Below, one piece after another: positions 1 to 13,060 of a stretch of 64,000 bases of DNA. The notes beneath the pieces are model-generated. The model was given only the letters and a program-made list of their open reading frames with translations. It had not been told where the DNA came from and did no database searches. The stretch comes from Zelopaecilomyces penicillatus (taxonomy: Eukaryota; Ascomycota; Sordariomycetes; Hypocreales; Pseudodiploosporaceae): positions 2,232,001 through 2,296,000 of the forward strand of contig VCCP01000005.1 in assembly GCA_005765155.1 (NCBI GenBank). The letters are read 5' to 3'. Every line of letters begins with the position of its first letter. Position 1 is the stretch's first letter. The position numbers and the translations under genes were made by a program.

Positions 1-2480
1 TAATAAATTATTTAAATAAATTAAATCAGATTTAGAATACTATAAGGTATTTATCTCTTTTTATAATTTAGATTTTATAAAAGATAGAATAAATATTTAA
101 TTTTATAAATTAATAGATATTAAATAATAATCTTAATATCTTTTTAATTAATAATAATAAATATTAATCTTTTATTATAATTTTATTTAAAGTTTAATAA
201 TTTATATAAAATCTTTATTTTTTTATAGTTTTTTTAATGAAAAGAATAAATATAATAATTAAGAAAAAGCTAGCTCTAATCTATCCCTTATTTATTGATT
301 CTATAATTTATTTTTATATCTTTAATAAACAATCTTAAGATATATTATATAAGGGTTTTTAAAATAGATTTATATATTATTTATTTAATCTAGTTTAGAT
401 TTAAATATAATAATTTATTATTCTTTAATATAAGAGTAAGCTATTAGCTTTATTTTTATTAAATAATATTATAAAATTATATAATTCTTTAAAAAGCTAT
501 AATAGAATTATTATAGATTTTATATTTATTTTAAATAGATTATTTAAGATATTATATCTTTTAATAGTATTTATTAAAATAATATTTATAAAATAAATAT
601 TAATAATAAAAAGTTTATTTATATTAAATATCTTTTATCTTTATCTTTTTATTAATATAATAAATATAAACCTTATAATTATAATAATATTTATATACTT
701 TAATTAAATAAAGTTTTTCTTTATAATTATTTTATTTATTTAATTAATTTAAAATTCTTTCTTTCTAATAATAAAATAAATCTATTTATATTATATTTAA
801 GATAATCTTAGGATTAAGTCTTTTAATAGCCCTAGAATTATATATATAATTAAGATAAAATCCTAGCTATTAATATTTATTTATACTTTAATTATAAAAT
901 ATATTTTATAATCTTTAATTAATCCTATAATATTATTAAATATATATAGTTTTAAAAGATATATTAAATCTAATTTTAATTATTAAGCTATTTATTTATT
1001 AAGTATATTATAATATTTATATCTTAAATTAATCTATATATTTATAAATATAATAGAGTTTAAAAGAATAGGAATTAAAAATAGATATTTATTTAATCTA
1101 GTTTTAATATTTTATTTCTTTTTTATTATAATCTAATATTAATCTTTCTTTAAAGCTATTATATAATCAGCCTATTTTTAAATAAGATTTAGTTTAAAAA
1201 TAAATTATTTCCTTTATCTTTTAAATTAAAATTAAATATTATATTAAAATTAATAGTATTAATATTAATAGGGTATTATAATTATATAAGGTAATATTAA
1301 TTTTATAAATATTCTTAGTTTTTATAATAAATATAAATACTTTTCTTTCTTCTTTTATATAATATCTTAATTAAAATCTATTTTATAATTAATTAATTAT
1401 TCTTAATAAATATAACTAGACCCTTATTTTAATCTTTTTTAGGTTTTATATAGTATTTAATTATAATTATTATATTAATATTAATTATTAATATATCTTT
1501 ATTAATTTAAATAAGAGAGGCTATATATAAAATAAGGTATTATTTTTATTTCAATTTTACTTTTTTTTTTAGATTAAATATTTTAAGTTTTATAATAATT
1601 TAATAATAATAGAATATAGCCTTAATATAATTAATATAAAAGATACTTTAATTTAAATAAATATCTTATATTTAATAATTAAATATATAATAAAGCTTAA
1701 TTAATTTTATTAAATTATATTATATTAAGCTATTTATTATTATAAGTTTTTATTTAAAATATATATAAAAAAAGGAAAAAGGTTTATTAAGATATTATTT
1801 AATATATTCTAGCTTAACCAAAACTATATCTTTATAATAAAGATTATAGAATATTAATATTATATATTCTAAAAGCTTATTTAGGTTATATATTTAATTT
1901 AATCTATCTATAAAATAAAACTTTTAAATATATCTTTAAAAGGATATTAATATATTACTTTAAATAATTTCCTATTAATTTTTATATCCTTTAATAAAAT
2001 CCTTATTAATAATAATTTTATAATAAATAGCTATTAATTAAGCTAGAAAGATATCCTTATTATTATTAATTGATTAAAGTAAGGGAAGGGATATATATTT
2101 TAAATAAATAAATTTCTTTATCTTTTTTTTAGATTATTAATTTTATAGTTCTGGTTGATAATTTATATCTTTATATAAAGAATAGTTTATTTATTCTTTT
2201 ATAATAATTATATAGGTTTTTAAAGGTAAATAGGATAGGTTATTAATATTTTAATATAGGTGGTTGTTTTATTTTAAAGAATATATCCTTTCTCTTGATA
2301 AAGTATAAAAAGGAAGTTTAATAAATATAATAAGCTAGCTTTATAGCTATTATAAATAGGTATTAAGAATAATATTAATAAATTTAAAGAGAGAGAGAAG
2401 TCTTTATTTTAATCTTTTTTCATATATTAATAGGGCTTGGTTTAGGCTTATTTTATTTTTATATCTAAGGCTTAGGCTTT
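1..2480. other. AT-rich RIP-degraded DNA without intact gene
   Basis: No open reading frame longer than background is visible. The sequence is nearly all A and T, with remaining C and G mostly in CT, AG, CC, GG and GC steps; CpA, TpG and CpG are very rare. That is the expected end state of repeat-induced point mutation. Part of it, about 2,285-2,480, belongs to a dispersed repeat family also seen near 31.3 and 35.6 kb. I recognise no protein remnant in the first 2.2 kb. Confidence 0.75.
2285..2480 (-). repeat. Dispersed repeat family B, copy 1 (inverted relative to copies 2 and 3)
   Basis: This stretch matches the reverse complement of about 31,240-31,445 and, less fully, of 35,545-35,710. 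The shared core contains AAGCTAGCTTTATA and a following TATTATAAATA. This copy keeps more G+C than the others (for example GGGCTTGGTTTAGGC), so it may be the least mutated copy. It directly abuts the gypsy reverse-transcriptase fragment at 2,480-2,700, which ends abruptly here, suggesting insertion or element-end junction. An LTR is possible but no termini were fixed. Confidence 0.55.
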
Positions 2481-2700
2481 TAAACCTAAGCATATAATAT
2501 TAATATTAAGTTTTAAGAAAAGTTTAATATTTATAATCTTATTTAAGATTTTTATAATAAAAGATAAAATATAATCATTCTTTTTATAACTTTATTAAGA
2601 TCTTAATAATCTATATATAATTTAAGGACTTTATTCTTTTTAAATATAAAAAGAATTAATATATTTATAAAGCTATTAAAGGCTTATATATAGTTAAATA
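2480..2700 (-). pseudogene. Ty3/gypsy reverse transcriptase fragment, RIP-mutated
   Basis: Read on the minus strand, the sequence gives a degraded N-terminal part of a gypsy RT: an ILFIFKKNKVLKLYIDY stretch matching the fingers motif (LF-x-KKD-x-LRLCVDYR), then a DLNKV segment, then after a register change AKLFLKLDI-like residues (here KLFLKLNINI). Each change is a C-to-T or G-to-A product (R or C to Y, D to N, Q or R to stop). The palm with the catalytic Y-x-D-D box is not found downstream, so the relic is truncated, probably by the repeat at 2,285-2,480. Confidence 0.6.
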
Positions 2701-4750
2701 ATAAGTTTTTATTATAATATTTTTATAACTTTTATAATTTTTATTAAAATAAAGAATAAAGAATATTATATAATAAGGTTTTATTTAATAATAGATTAAT
2801 AATATACTCTATTATCTTATATGTAAATAATATTTTAATATTATTAAATTAAAAGATATTAAAGAAATTATATAATTTTAATAATAATTCTTTAATATCT
2901 TAAATTTCTTTTAATTTCTTTTTTTTAATAGAAAAATTAATTTATTTAAATAAATAATTATAAAAATAATTAATTTATTTTAATAAGCCTTTATAAATTT
3001 ATATAGCTATAGTATTATTATTTTATTTTAAATTTATTTAAATTATTAAAAACTATTATATATATTTAAATATATTTAATATTTTTATAATATTAATATT
3101 TTAAATAGGATAAGATTTTTCTTTGTTTTAGATTATAATTAATTATTAAATAAATATAAATAAATTCTAAGATAGATTCTTTTAAGTTAATAAATATAAT
3201 AAGTATTTTTTAAATATTATAAATATAAATTAATCCTTTATTTATTATTTTTAAAGAAAGGATTCTTTTAATAAATATTTATTTTAATCTATTTTTTTTT
3301 TATAAATATTTTATTAATTAAATTTAATTCTAAGTATATGTTAAGATTTATATATATTTTAATAGTATTTTATCTTTTAATTATTATTAATATATAAAAA
3401 TAAATAATTATATTAATCCTTATCTTTTTAATTAAAGCTAAAAGGTTTACTTTAATTAATAATCTTCTTTTAGATTATATTAATTATTATTTTTCTAGGT
3501 TTAAAATAATTTATTATTTATTATATTTATAATACTCTTTAAATAATATCTTATTATATAATTAGGATTATTATAGAAGTAATAAATAAATTTTATTAAT
3601 TATAATAATTTCCTTTTTTATATTTAAAATAGGCTTAATTTTATTAATTAATTTAAATTTAATCCTTTATTTTAAAATATAGGATTTAAATAGTTCTTTT
3701 TATAATTAAATAAAACCTATATAATATTAATTATTCCTCTTTTATTTATTATTATATTAATAGGCCTTTTAATTATATTAGATTTATTTTAATTATTTAG
3801 ATTTCTCTTTTAAATAATATATTAGGTTTTATTACTTTCTTTTTATTAGCTTTATAGTTTTCTTTTTATTTTATAGCCTTTTTATAATTATTTTATAACC
3901 TTAATTACTCTTTTACATATTATTAGAAATTCTTTATTATTTATTTTTATATTAGTTTAAAATAATAATTAAAGCTTAATAAAGAAAAATAATATTAATT
4001 ATATCTTTATAAGCTTTATATAAGCCTTTTAATATCTTAGAATTAAAAAGAAATTTTAAAATAATTATTTAAATCTTTATATTAAGGAATTATATATTAA
4101 ATAAAGATTTATTATTTAAAGATTAAAATTCTTAAATAGATATTTAATCTATATAATAAATATATCTTAATTTAATTATAAATTAATATTTTTTATTAAG
4201 GGTTTATTTAATATTTTATATTTAATAGCTTTTAATATTCTTAATCTATATTATTAATTATTTTATTAATCTGATTTTTTATATTATAGTATATTTTCTT
4301 ATTTCTTAAAAATAATAATTTAGATTATTTTTCTAGTTTTTTTAATTCTTTAATAATTTTTTATAAGATAAATAAATAATTAAAGTTAATTTTATAAGCC
4401 TTATATTATAATTAGAATTATTATTATTTTATTAGATTTTTAATTATATTTTTATTTAGAATATTAAAAAAAGATTATTAATCTAGTATTATTATTTTTA
4501 AATAATCTTTTATTAGAGTTTTAATAATATTATAGATCTTTTTATAATTAATTATGTTTAATTAAAGGGTTTATGTAGAATTAAGGTATTTTAATTAATA
4601 TTATCTAGATATTTTTAAGATTTTTCTTTTAGCTTTTATCTCTTTTATATTAAGGGTTTATATAATATAATTATATTTATTCTAGATAATTATATAAATA
4701 AATAATAGAATTATAATAATAGATTTAATTTATAATAATTAAATAGAATA
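2700..4750. other. AT-rich RIP-degraded DNA, nothing recognised
   Basis: About 2 kb of the same RIP-type sequence. I see no ORF, tRNA, structured RNA or repeat boundary that can be supported. It may hold the upstream part (gag, protease) of one of the flanking gypsy relics, but no motif was identified. Confidence 0.6.
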
Positions 4751-7700
4751 AGAGTAATTATATTTAAGTATTAATATTATAAAAGATTATTATTTCTTTT
4801 ATTTAGATTATAATAATAAAAATAAATTAAGAAATATTATATATTTAAGGATTATATACTATTCTAATATGTATATCTTATATCTTATAATCCTATTATA
4901 TCAATTTATTAAAGGGTAATAATATTATAAAATATAATAATTCCTTTAAGATTAAGGGAATAAATCCTAATAAATTATATTTATCTTAATTATTATAATC
5001 TATACTGTATAAAAAGGGTTTATTATTCTATATTAAAGAGTGCTTTAATTATAAATTATATTTATACCTTAATTATATTAAGGATATTATTTATAATAAG
5101 CTAGATTATAATAATAAATAATATAAATAAATTAATAAAATATTAATATAAATAAAACTTAAAATATTTAAATAATTATAATAAATATAAATATTATATT
5201 AGATTATAAAAAAATATTAATATAGTAATAAGCTATATAAATATAATAAATAATAAATTTAATCTATTTAATAAAATAATTAAAGTATTAAACTTATTTA
5301 TAAATAAATTATAAAAGAAAATTAATTTATATTTAATAAATAAATATAATCTTAAAAATCTTAAAAAAGGTTTTATCATTAAATTAATTAAATTAAATAA
5401 AATAAAATAAAAATTAAATATAGAATCTATATATATATAAAGCTTTTAAAAGAGGCTATTATTATTATAAAACTAATCAAATCTTATAATATATAATATA
5501 ATTAAGATATAATTCTAATAGATAAAGAAGATAAAATAAGAATTAATTTAATAAAAGATTAATAAAATAAGAAATTAATAATAAAGCCTTATTTATTAAA
5601 ACTTAAAAATAGAAATTTCTTAGTATTATAATAAATAATCTTTATAATTAAGAATATATAAGCTAAATAAGAAAACTAATACCTTTTTATTATTTTATTT
5701 TTATTAAATAATAATAAATTATAAATAAATAAAAAGAAAGAATAATTATTAATTTAAGATAATTAAATAAAATTATTATATTAAATATTTATTTTATTAT
5801 TTTATAAAAAAAGATAATATTATTTTTAAAAGATAAAAAATATATATTAATATTAGATATATTAATATTCTTTTATTAATTATTAATTTATAATAAATAT
5901 AAGGATAAAATAATTATAATTAATTTATAAAAATTAAAAATATTTTATATTATTTTAATAGGATTTAAAAATAATCTAGCTTTTATATAATAATTCATAG
6001 ATTAAAGATTATATCCTTATAAAGAATTTATTAAAGTATATATTAATAATATAATTATCTTTAATAACAATTTTAAGGATTATATTAAATATTTATATAA
6101 AGTATTATATCTCTTTAAAAATCTATAATTAATAATCTTATTCTTAAAATCTTTTTATATATATCTATTAATTAAATTATTTAAATTTTAAATTAATATA
6201 GTTAATATAAATATAATAAAGAATAATATAAAAATATTAATTATATTTATTAATCTAGAAATATATTTAAAAATAATAACTTTTCTTATATAATATATTT
6301 ATAGATTTTAAATAAAGATTAAACCCTTAAAAATATATAAAATAAGTTTATTAAATAAATTAAAAAAAGATAATTAAACTATTAAAATAATTAATAAAAA
6401 AATAAGAATATTTAAAATAAAAAGAATCTTAGTTAAATTAATATTAATTAAAAAAACTTATTTAAAATATTATAAAAGTATTTAATAAAAGAGATAATAT
6501 TATATTATTATAATTTAATAAAATCTATTTTTTTTAAATTAAAGTAAATAAGTAAAAAATAAGGTTTTTTACCTTTTATCTTAAAAATAACATATAGAAT
6601 AATAAAAATATATTAATTTAATAAATATAATTAATTATATTTTTAAATAAATTATTAATAAAATCTAAAAAAATATAAATTAATTAAGCTTAAAATTAAA
6701 TGTTTAATATAATTATATTAGAAATTGAGAATAATAATTTAATTATTAAATTAATTAATTATAATTCTAATAAATTATATAATAATAAAAAGAATAATTA
6801 ATTATACAAATATATTAATATTAGATTTAATAAAGATAAATTATTAATTTATAATAATATCTATTTATTTAAGTTAATATAGGCTAGATATATATTTTAT
6901 ACTAAAAAAGATAAATTTTATATTTAATATATTATTATAACTCTTACTTAAAAATATATAATTTTATAAAGAAATCTAAGAAAGTTTATTAAAAAAGAAA
7001 ATAATAAATAAACTTAATAATATCTAAAGTAAAGGTATATATTACTTTATAATTATAATATTAATTAATAATAAATTAAAAGATAAATTTATTAAAGGGT
7101 ATATAAAAAATAATAAATTTATTAAAATAATTAAAACAATTAAGATATAAAAACCTAAATAAGAAAATAATATAAAAGAAAGACTATTAAATATAAAATT
7201 ATTATTTATAATAAATAATAAACTATTATATTATCTAGAATTAGACAATATAAAAAACTATATATTCTATAGAATTATATAATAAATATATTAATAAAAG
7301 TATATAATTAGAATTTTTATATAAGGATATATAAGATTATTATAGCTTTAAATAGTTTAATATTCTATTAAATAATAAAATAAATAAAATAATAAATATC
7401 CTATTATAAAATATATTTAAAAATTTAATAAATTAAATAAAATTATTAAATAAATTATAATTAATAATAATATTATATAAGTTATTTTATATAATAACTA
7501 TTAATTCTATTATAAGATTTCTAAAAGAAATATCTTAATTATTTTAAGAGATATTAAAATATAAATATTTATTTAATATAATAATAATAATAATCTATAA
7601 ATAAAATAAAAAATCGATTTTAATCCTAGGATTAATTTATTATATTATTAAATAATAGATTAAAATATAATTAAGAATCTTATTATTATATAATTAAAGG

Positions 7701-8330
7701 TTATTTAGAGTTATAATTAAAATATAAAATTTATTTTAGATTTTTTAAAAGGATTCTTTAAGATATTAAAGATTAAACTTACTTTTAATATTATATATTA
7801 TTTATATATTAATAAATTATCTAAAAAAGAAAGTTAAATTATAAAGTTAATATTAAGATATTATTGAATAGTATTAGATATATTATAAATAAAAGTAATT
7901 CTAATATTATAATTCTTATTAAATAATTTAATAAATAATTCTATATTAAAATTATTAAATTAATTATAGGATTCAATTTAAATAAGCTTATAAAATTATT
8001 ATAGATAAATATTAATAAAATAAATATTAAAGTATTAAATATTTTAAGGTATTTGTTTATTAAATAACCTAATTATATAATAGATATAATAATAGTATAT
8101 ATAAAATATATTTATAATTAAAAGTATAGATTAATAAAGTTTAAAATAGATAATAAAGTATATCTAAGATTATATAAGGCTTATTAATTATTAGATAAAC
8201 TATTATAAAAATAATTATAATAATAAATAAAATCTTTTAAAGTACTTAAATATATTAATCCATTAATATATAAACTAGATTTATTTATTTATTAAGGTAT
8301 TTATTAAATAATATTAAAATTATATTTATA
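4750..8330 (+). pseudogene. Ty3/gypsy pol relic A: RT, RNase H and integrase, RIP-mutated
   Basis: A retrotransposon polyprotein remains legible through stop codons. The RT palm is at about 5,960-6,130: KEFIKVYI, then NN at 6,045-6,050 in place of the catalytic DD, then IIIF. RNase H-like sequence lies about 6,400-6,735. A zinc-binding (HHCC) linker of integrase is plausible at 6,735-7,370. The integrase core is at about 7,690-7,830, where KFILDF and FNIIYYLY match the DRDPKF-x-S-x-FW and STAYHPQTDGQ blocks. The integrase C-terminal domain is at 8,150-8,310 (KVYLRLYKAY, then SFKVL, then NPLIYKLDL). Almost every difference from the family is a RIP-type transition, and the reading register holds for kilobases. 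Gag, protease and LTRs were not identified. An inverted, rearranged copy lies at 36.65-39.76 kb. Confidence 0.82.
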
Positions 8331-11300
8331 TTTAATATTTAATAGAATTTATTTATTTATTTAATAAGTTATTAAATAAATAGATATAATTAATAAAGAT
8401 TAAAAAATAAAATAAAAAATAAAAGATTTAAAAAATTATAAAAAGTATATATATTAAAAAAAAAAGAATAAAAAGAGATATTTAATATATTAAGGATAGA
8501 TTTATAGATAATATTATTAAAAAGAAAATAAAAAAAAAGTAAAAAGCAAGAAAAAAGAAGAAATTATTAATTAATAAAAAAAGAAAAAGAAAAATAAATT
8601 TTATTAATTTCTTTAAAAGTTAAACCTATTATAAAAATCAATAAAAAAGGTATTTTATTATAATAAACTAGTATATAATTTTATTTAATAATAAGATATT
8701 TAATACTTAATTAATAAACTATAAAATAATACATATATATTATATTAACTTATTAATATATTATAATATTATATATTTTAAAAACCTAGATATTAAAGAA
8801 TTAAGAATATATTATTATATATTAATAATTAAAATATTCTATTATACTTGATTAAATTATAAAGATTATTTAGAATTAATTAATATTATAATTATAAAAT
8901 TTAAAATAATTAAAGTTCTTTTTAAGGAAAGATAATAAATATAGAATAGATTAATAAATATTAAAGAATAATTAAAGGAGTATAAAATTAAAATCCTAAA
9001 TATAGATATTAATTAGATATTATATCTAGAATTTATTTTATTATTATATATTATTAAAATATTTAAAAACGTTTTAAATAAAGAAAAAAGAAATATAATA
9101 TATATTATTAATAAATATTAATTATCTTAATAACTTTTAATTATTTTTATATATTATAAAAAATAAAAATTATTTTTATATTAGATATTTTAAAGGAATA
9201 CTTTTATTTTATTAAAGAAATAATTCCTAATAATAAAGCTATAAAAAAATAAACTTATTTATAAGATTTATTATATTAATTAATATATATATTTTAATAA
9301 TTAATATATTAAATAAAGATTATTAAAAGGATTATATACTAGATTTAGATAAAAGTAATTTTAAAGGGAAGACTTTAATATATATAAAAGAATAAAATTT
9401 TAAAATAAAAGGAATCTAATCTATTATTTAATAAAAGATTAAATAAGTTTATATTCCTATTTTAAATAGATTATTTATATTAATACTAGGATAATAAAGT
9501 ATTATAATTAAAGAAATTAAAACTAATATCATATTAATAATTCTTTTAATAATAAATATTAAATATAAAGAATAGTTTAATTTATTTATTAAGAAATTAA
9601 ATTATAATAATATTAAAAATCTATTAATAAAATAAAAAAAGAACAAAATAAAGATATAATAAAGAATAAAAATATTAATAATTATTTTATTATTATAAAA
9701 AGATCTAAATATAATTAAAATACTTAAAAAAGTAATATTAATATTAATAAATAATAATTAAATTCTTTATAATAAGATTAAAAAGGAAATTAAATATATT
9801 ATTATAATTATATAATTTATAAATAAATAAATTAAATCATTTATTATATTATATAAATATAACTATTTAGAAAATATAATATTAAAAAAAGAGATTTATA
9901 TAATATAAAATAGATTTATAAATAATTAATAGGAAAGTCTTAATATAATAAATATTAATAAAATAATTAAATAAATAAAGGTATATCTATAAAAGGAAAT
10001 TATAATTCTAAGATAAGATTTAAATATATTAATAAAGGATTAGAATTAAATAATTGAATATATAAAGTTAATAATAAAATAAATAATAAAGAATTAATTA
10101 TCTTTTTCTTATTAATAAGTAATTATTATAATTATTAGATTATATTATTAGATATAATATATATTATAATAATTAAATAATTATAAAATTTATTTCTTTA
10201 TTTATTTAATTAGATTATTAAATAGCTAGAATATTAAATATAATAAAAGAATAAAGGTATTCTTTTTATATATAATATACTCTTATAATACTTAAATATT
10301 TAATATCTTTAATGTATTTTTATACAGTATTTTCTAATAAATTATTTGTATTATTATTTTACTATTTATTTAATTAATATTAGATAACTAATAATATTAA
10401 TATTATTTTTATTCCTTTTCTTTTTATTATAAAGAGTATTATATTTTTATAGCTCTTCTTTTCTTATATAATTTAAATCAGATTTAAGAATCCTTTTAAA
10501 GTATTAATTTTATTATTAATAGATTTATTTATTTTTATTATATTTTTATTATAATTAAATTTTTATTACAAAAAGATTATAAAGATTATTTTTAAAAAGA
10601 AAAAAAAAAGGATTTTATCCCTTAAAATAATTACTATATTATATTATTAATAGAGTTAATTTTATTATATTATTATTCATAATTTTTATAGATATATTTA
10701 TTATTTATATATAATTATAAAGAATTTAAAGGCTAATATCTATAATAATACTATTAATATATTATTTTAATCTTATTATATTATTATTATTATTAATATC
10801 TTTTAAGCTTTAATTAATATTATATTTATTATTATAATATATACTATAATTACAATAAAATATATAGATTATTATATTATTATAATAATATATAAATATT
10901 ATTATTAGATATTAAAATTAGCTTTATTTATTATTTAAACCCTTTTTAATATTATAATTATTATTAATAAATCCTTTATTATTAAAATAATATATTATTA
11001 TATCTTTATTATATTAATATAATTATTAATCTTATATTAAAATATTATAATTTAAAATATTATTAAAAACTATATTAAATATAAATTTATAATATTATTA
11101 TTAAATTTTAAATAAATCTTACCTTTTTTATTATTTATATAAATCGATTAGAAAAGATAATTAAATTATTTCTATATTATTATATAGGTCTTTTTATTCG
11201 TATTATATCCTTATTATATTATCTAATTTTTTAATAAAAAATTAAAATCCTTTTTAATAATATAAACCTTTATATAAAAAATATAAAGAATAATAACATA

Positions 11301-11943
11301 TAAATATTATTATAGCCTTATTATATCTAATATATAATTCTTAAATATTTTATAATAATATTTTATTTATAAATATCTTAATATCTTAATTATTTTATTA
11401 TTATTTTATTATTATTTTCTTTTTTATCTTTTAGATTAATATTATTAAATTATATATTTTTAATTATTTCAGTTTTATTATTTATTATATAATTCTTTTT
11501 ATTATAAATAAGACTATAAATATATTAATTTAATAATTCTATTTTAAAGAGATATAATAACTTATTTAATAATTTATTAATAATAATTTAATATATCTTA
11601 ATATTATAAAATAAAACATTTAATATTCTTTTTTTTTATTCTTATAATTATATAATAATATAAGGTATAAAAGGATTATTTAATAATAAAAAAAAGCTTT
11701 TAATCTTATCCTTTTAATTCTTATTTATATAAATAATAAACCTTTTATTTTAATAAAATTATTATATTTTTATAAGGCTTTTTAGCTTATTTATATAAAT
11801 AGTATTATAATTATATAATAAATTTATAATCTTTATAATTATTAATATTACTTTTAATAATATATAAAAGCCTTTTTTAGGTTTTTATTCTTTAATTATT
11901 AAAGGCTAAAAAGCTTATATATTTTAAATAAAAGTCTTATATT
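8330..11943. other. AT-rich RIP-degraded DNA, no gene recognised
   Basis: About 3.6 kb between gypsy relic A and the first solo LTR. It contains only A/T-rich sequence with RIP dinucleotide bias and no ORF above background. The 3' LTR of relic A would be expected just downstream of 8,330, but I could not define a repeated terminus. Confidence 0.6.
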
Positions 11944-11948
11944 ATATT

Positions 11949-12428
11949 TGTTAAAATAAGTAGGTTTTATATAACAGCCTGACCTGTTATAAGACTAGTA
12001 ACTAGCTAGACCTACTATAGCTTAGCAGCTAAACCTGCTATAGCCCTAGCAGCCAGACCTGCTATAAGGTAGCAGCCTGACCTGCTATAAGACCTAAAAA
12101 GCCTATGCCGCTTGACCTGCTATATCAGGCTAGATTAGTAAAAAAAGGGCTTATCCCTTATACCCCTCCCTTTCTTATTATTTAGAATACTTAGAAATCC
12201 AAAGAAATATTATTTAGAATTCTTAAATAATTCTAAATAATCCTAGTATTATTTAGATATATAAGATAGCTAGATTCCTAATTAAATCCTGTTTTTCTTT
12301 CTATATTGGTAATATAATTACTTCTTTCTTCTTTTCTTTAGAATTCACTCTGGATAACTATTCGCTGCCTTTCTTCTATTATTATAGCTACTAGCTTTAG
12401 TTATAACCTTATACTATAAATTATAATA
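11949..12428 (+). mobile_element. Solo LTR, copy 1 (480 bp, 5-bp TSD ATATT)
   Basis: The element begins TGTTAAAATA and ends TTATAATA. It is flanked by the direct repeat ATATT at 11,944-11,948 and 12,429-12,433, the 5-bp duplication made by retroviral-type integrases. It is homologous end to end with 32,577-33,051 and with the reverse complement of 47,949-48,423. There is no coding capacity and no internal region, hence the solo-LTR call. It is the most mutated of the three: where copies 2 and 3 have GGCGGG, TTGGAATGC and GGCAATTC, this one shows A or T at the C and G positions. A MITE is the alternative, but the ends lack long inverted repeats. Confidence 0.82.
11970..12125 (+). repeat. Six-unit degenerate motif array inside solo LTR copy 1
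   Basis: Within the 5' third of the LTR a motif near AGCCTGACCTGCTATA recurs about six times at roughly 20-40 bp spacing. Units vary at the CCTGACC/CTAGACC/CTAAACC/CCAGACC positions. The same array occurs in the other two LTR copies at equal relative positions. It lies upstream of the AT-rich centre of the LTR, where an element promoter would be expected; a regulatory role is inference. Confidence 0.7.
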
Positions 12429-12433
12429 ATATT

Positions 12434-12864
12434 AATTTAATTAATTAAAGTATTATAATTATATTAATATTATTATAGTATTATATATTTATTTAAATAA
12501 CTTTATATAAGCTTATAAATTATTAAAATCCCTAGCTTTTTATTATATAATATAAAGATCTAATAATAATATAAAAGCCTTTAATTTAAAAAGATAAATA
12601 AAAATAACTTTATAAATCTTAATAATATTATATATATTATTTTAATCTTTTTAAAGATTAATAATTTATCTATTTTATAAAATATAATTATTATATAAAT
12701 AATAATACTATAAATTATTATAATATAAATAATTTATATTATATAAAGAAAAGATCCTTACATTTTTATAATAAGGTTTATAAATATTAGATTCTATAAT
12801 ATAAGATTATTTTAAATCCTAAATTAATATTTAATAAATATATATATTTTATAAAATATTATAA
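12434..12864. other. AT-rich spacer between solo LTR and gypsy relic B
   Basis: About 430 bp of RIP-type A/T-rich sequence with no ORF and no recognised motif. Confidence 0.55.
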
Positions 12865-13060
12865 TAAGATTAGATATTTAAGTATTTAATTATAATATAT
12901 AATTTAAAGGATTATTAATTATTAAAGCTTTAATAGCCTTTTATATCTAAAAAATATAAAAGAAAAAAGATTTAGTTTAAATATAAATCTTATTATTAAT
13001 TAATTAATTAAAGTTATATAATATTATTTAATTATATCTAGAATTCTCTTTATAATTCTT
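12865..13060 (+). repeat. Direct repeat, probable 5' LTR part of gypsy relic B
   Basis: This stretch matches about 19,383-19,572 in the same orientation. Shared blocks include TTAATTATAATATATAATTT, then AATTATTAAAGCTTTAATAG, then TTATATCTAGAATTCT. Differences are mostly C/T and G/A. The pair brackets a gypsy pol relic in matching orientation, so they are most simply the LTRs of that element. The exact LTR ends and target duplications could not be fixed because the flanks are too degenerate. Confidence 0.6.

Noticed and set aside
5040..5100. Gag-type CCHC zinc knuckle suggested by TGC-TTT-AAT-TAT...
   Set aside because: The spacing does not give C-x2-C-x4-H-x4-C even allowing for RIP changes at every Cys and His codon.
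11949..12428. Interpretation of the GC-richer 475-480-bp islands as genes, tRNA clusters or non-coding RNA genes
   Set aside because: No cloverleaf or ORF is present; three homologous copies with 5-bp target duplications and TG-type starts fit solo LTRs better.
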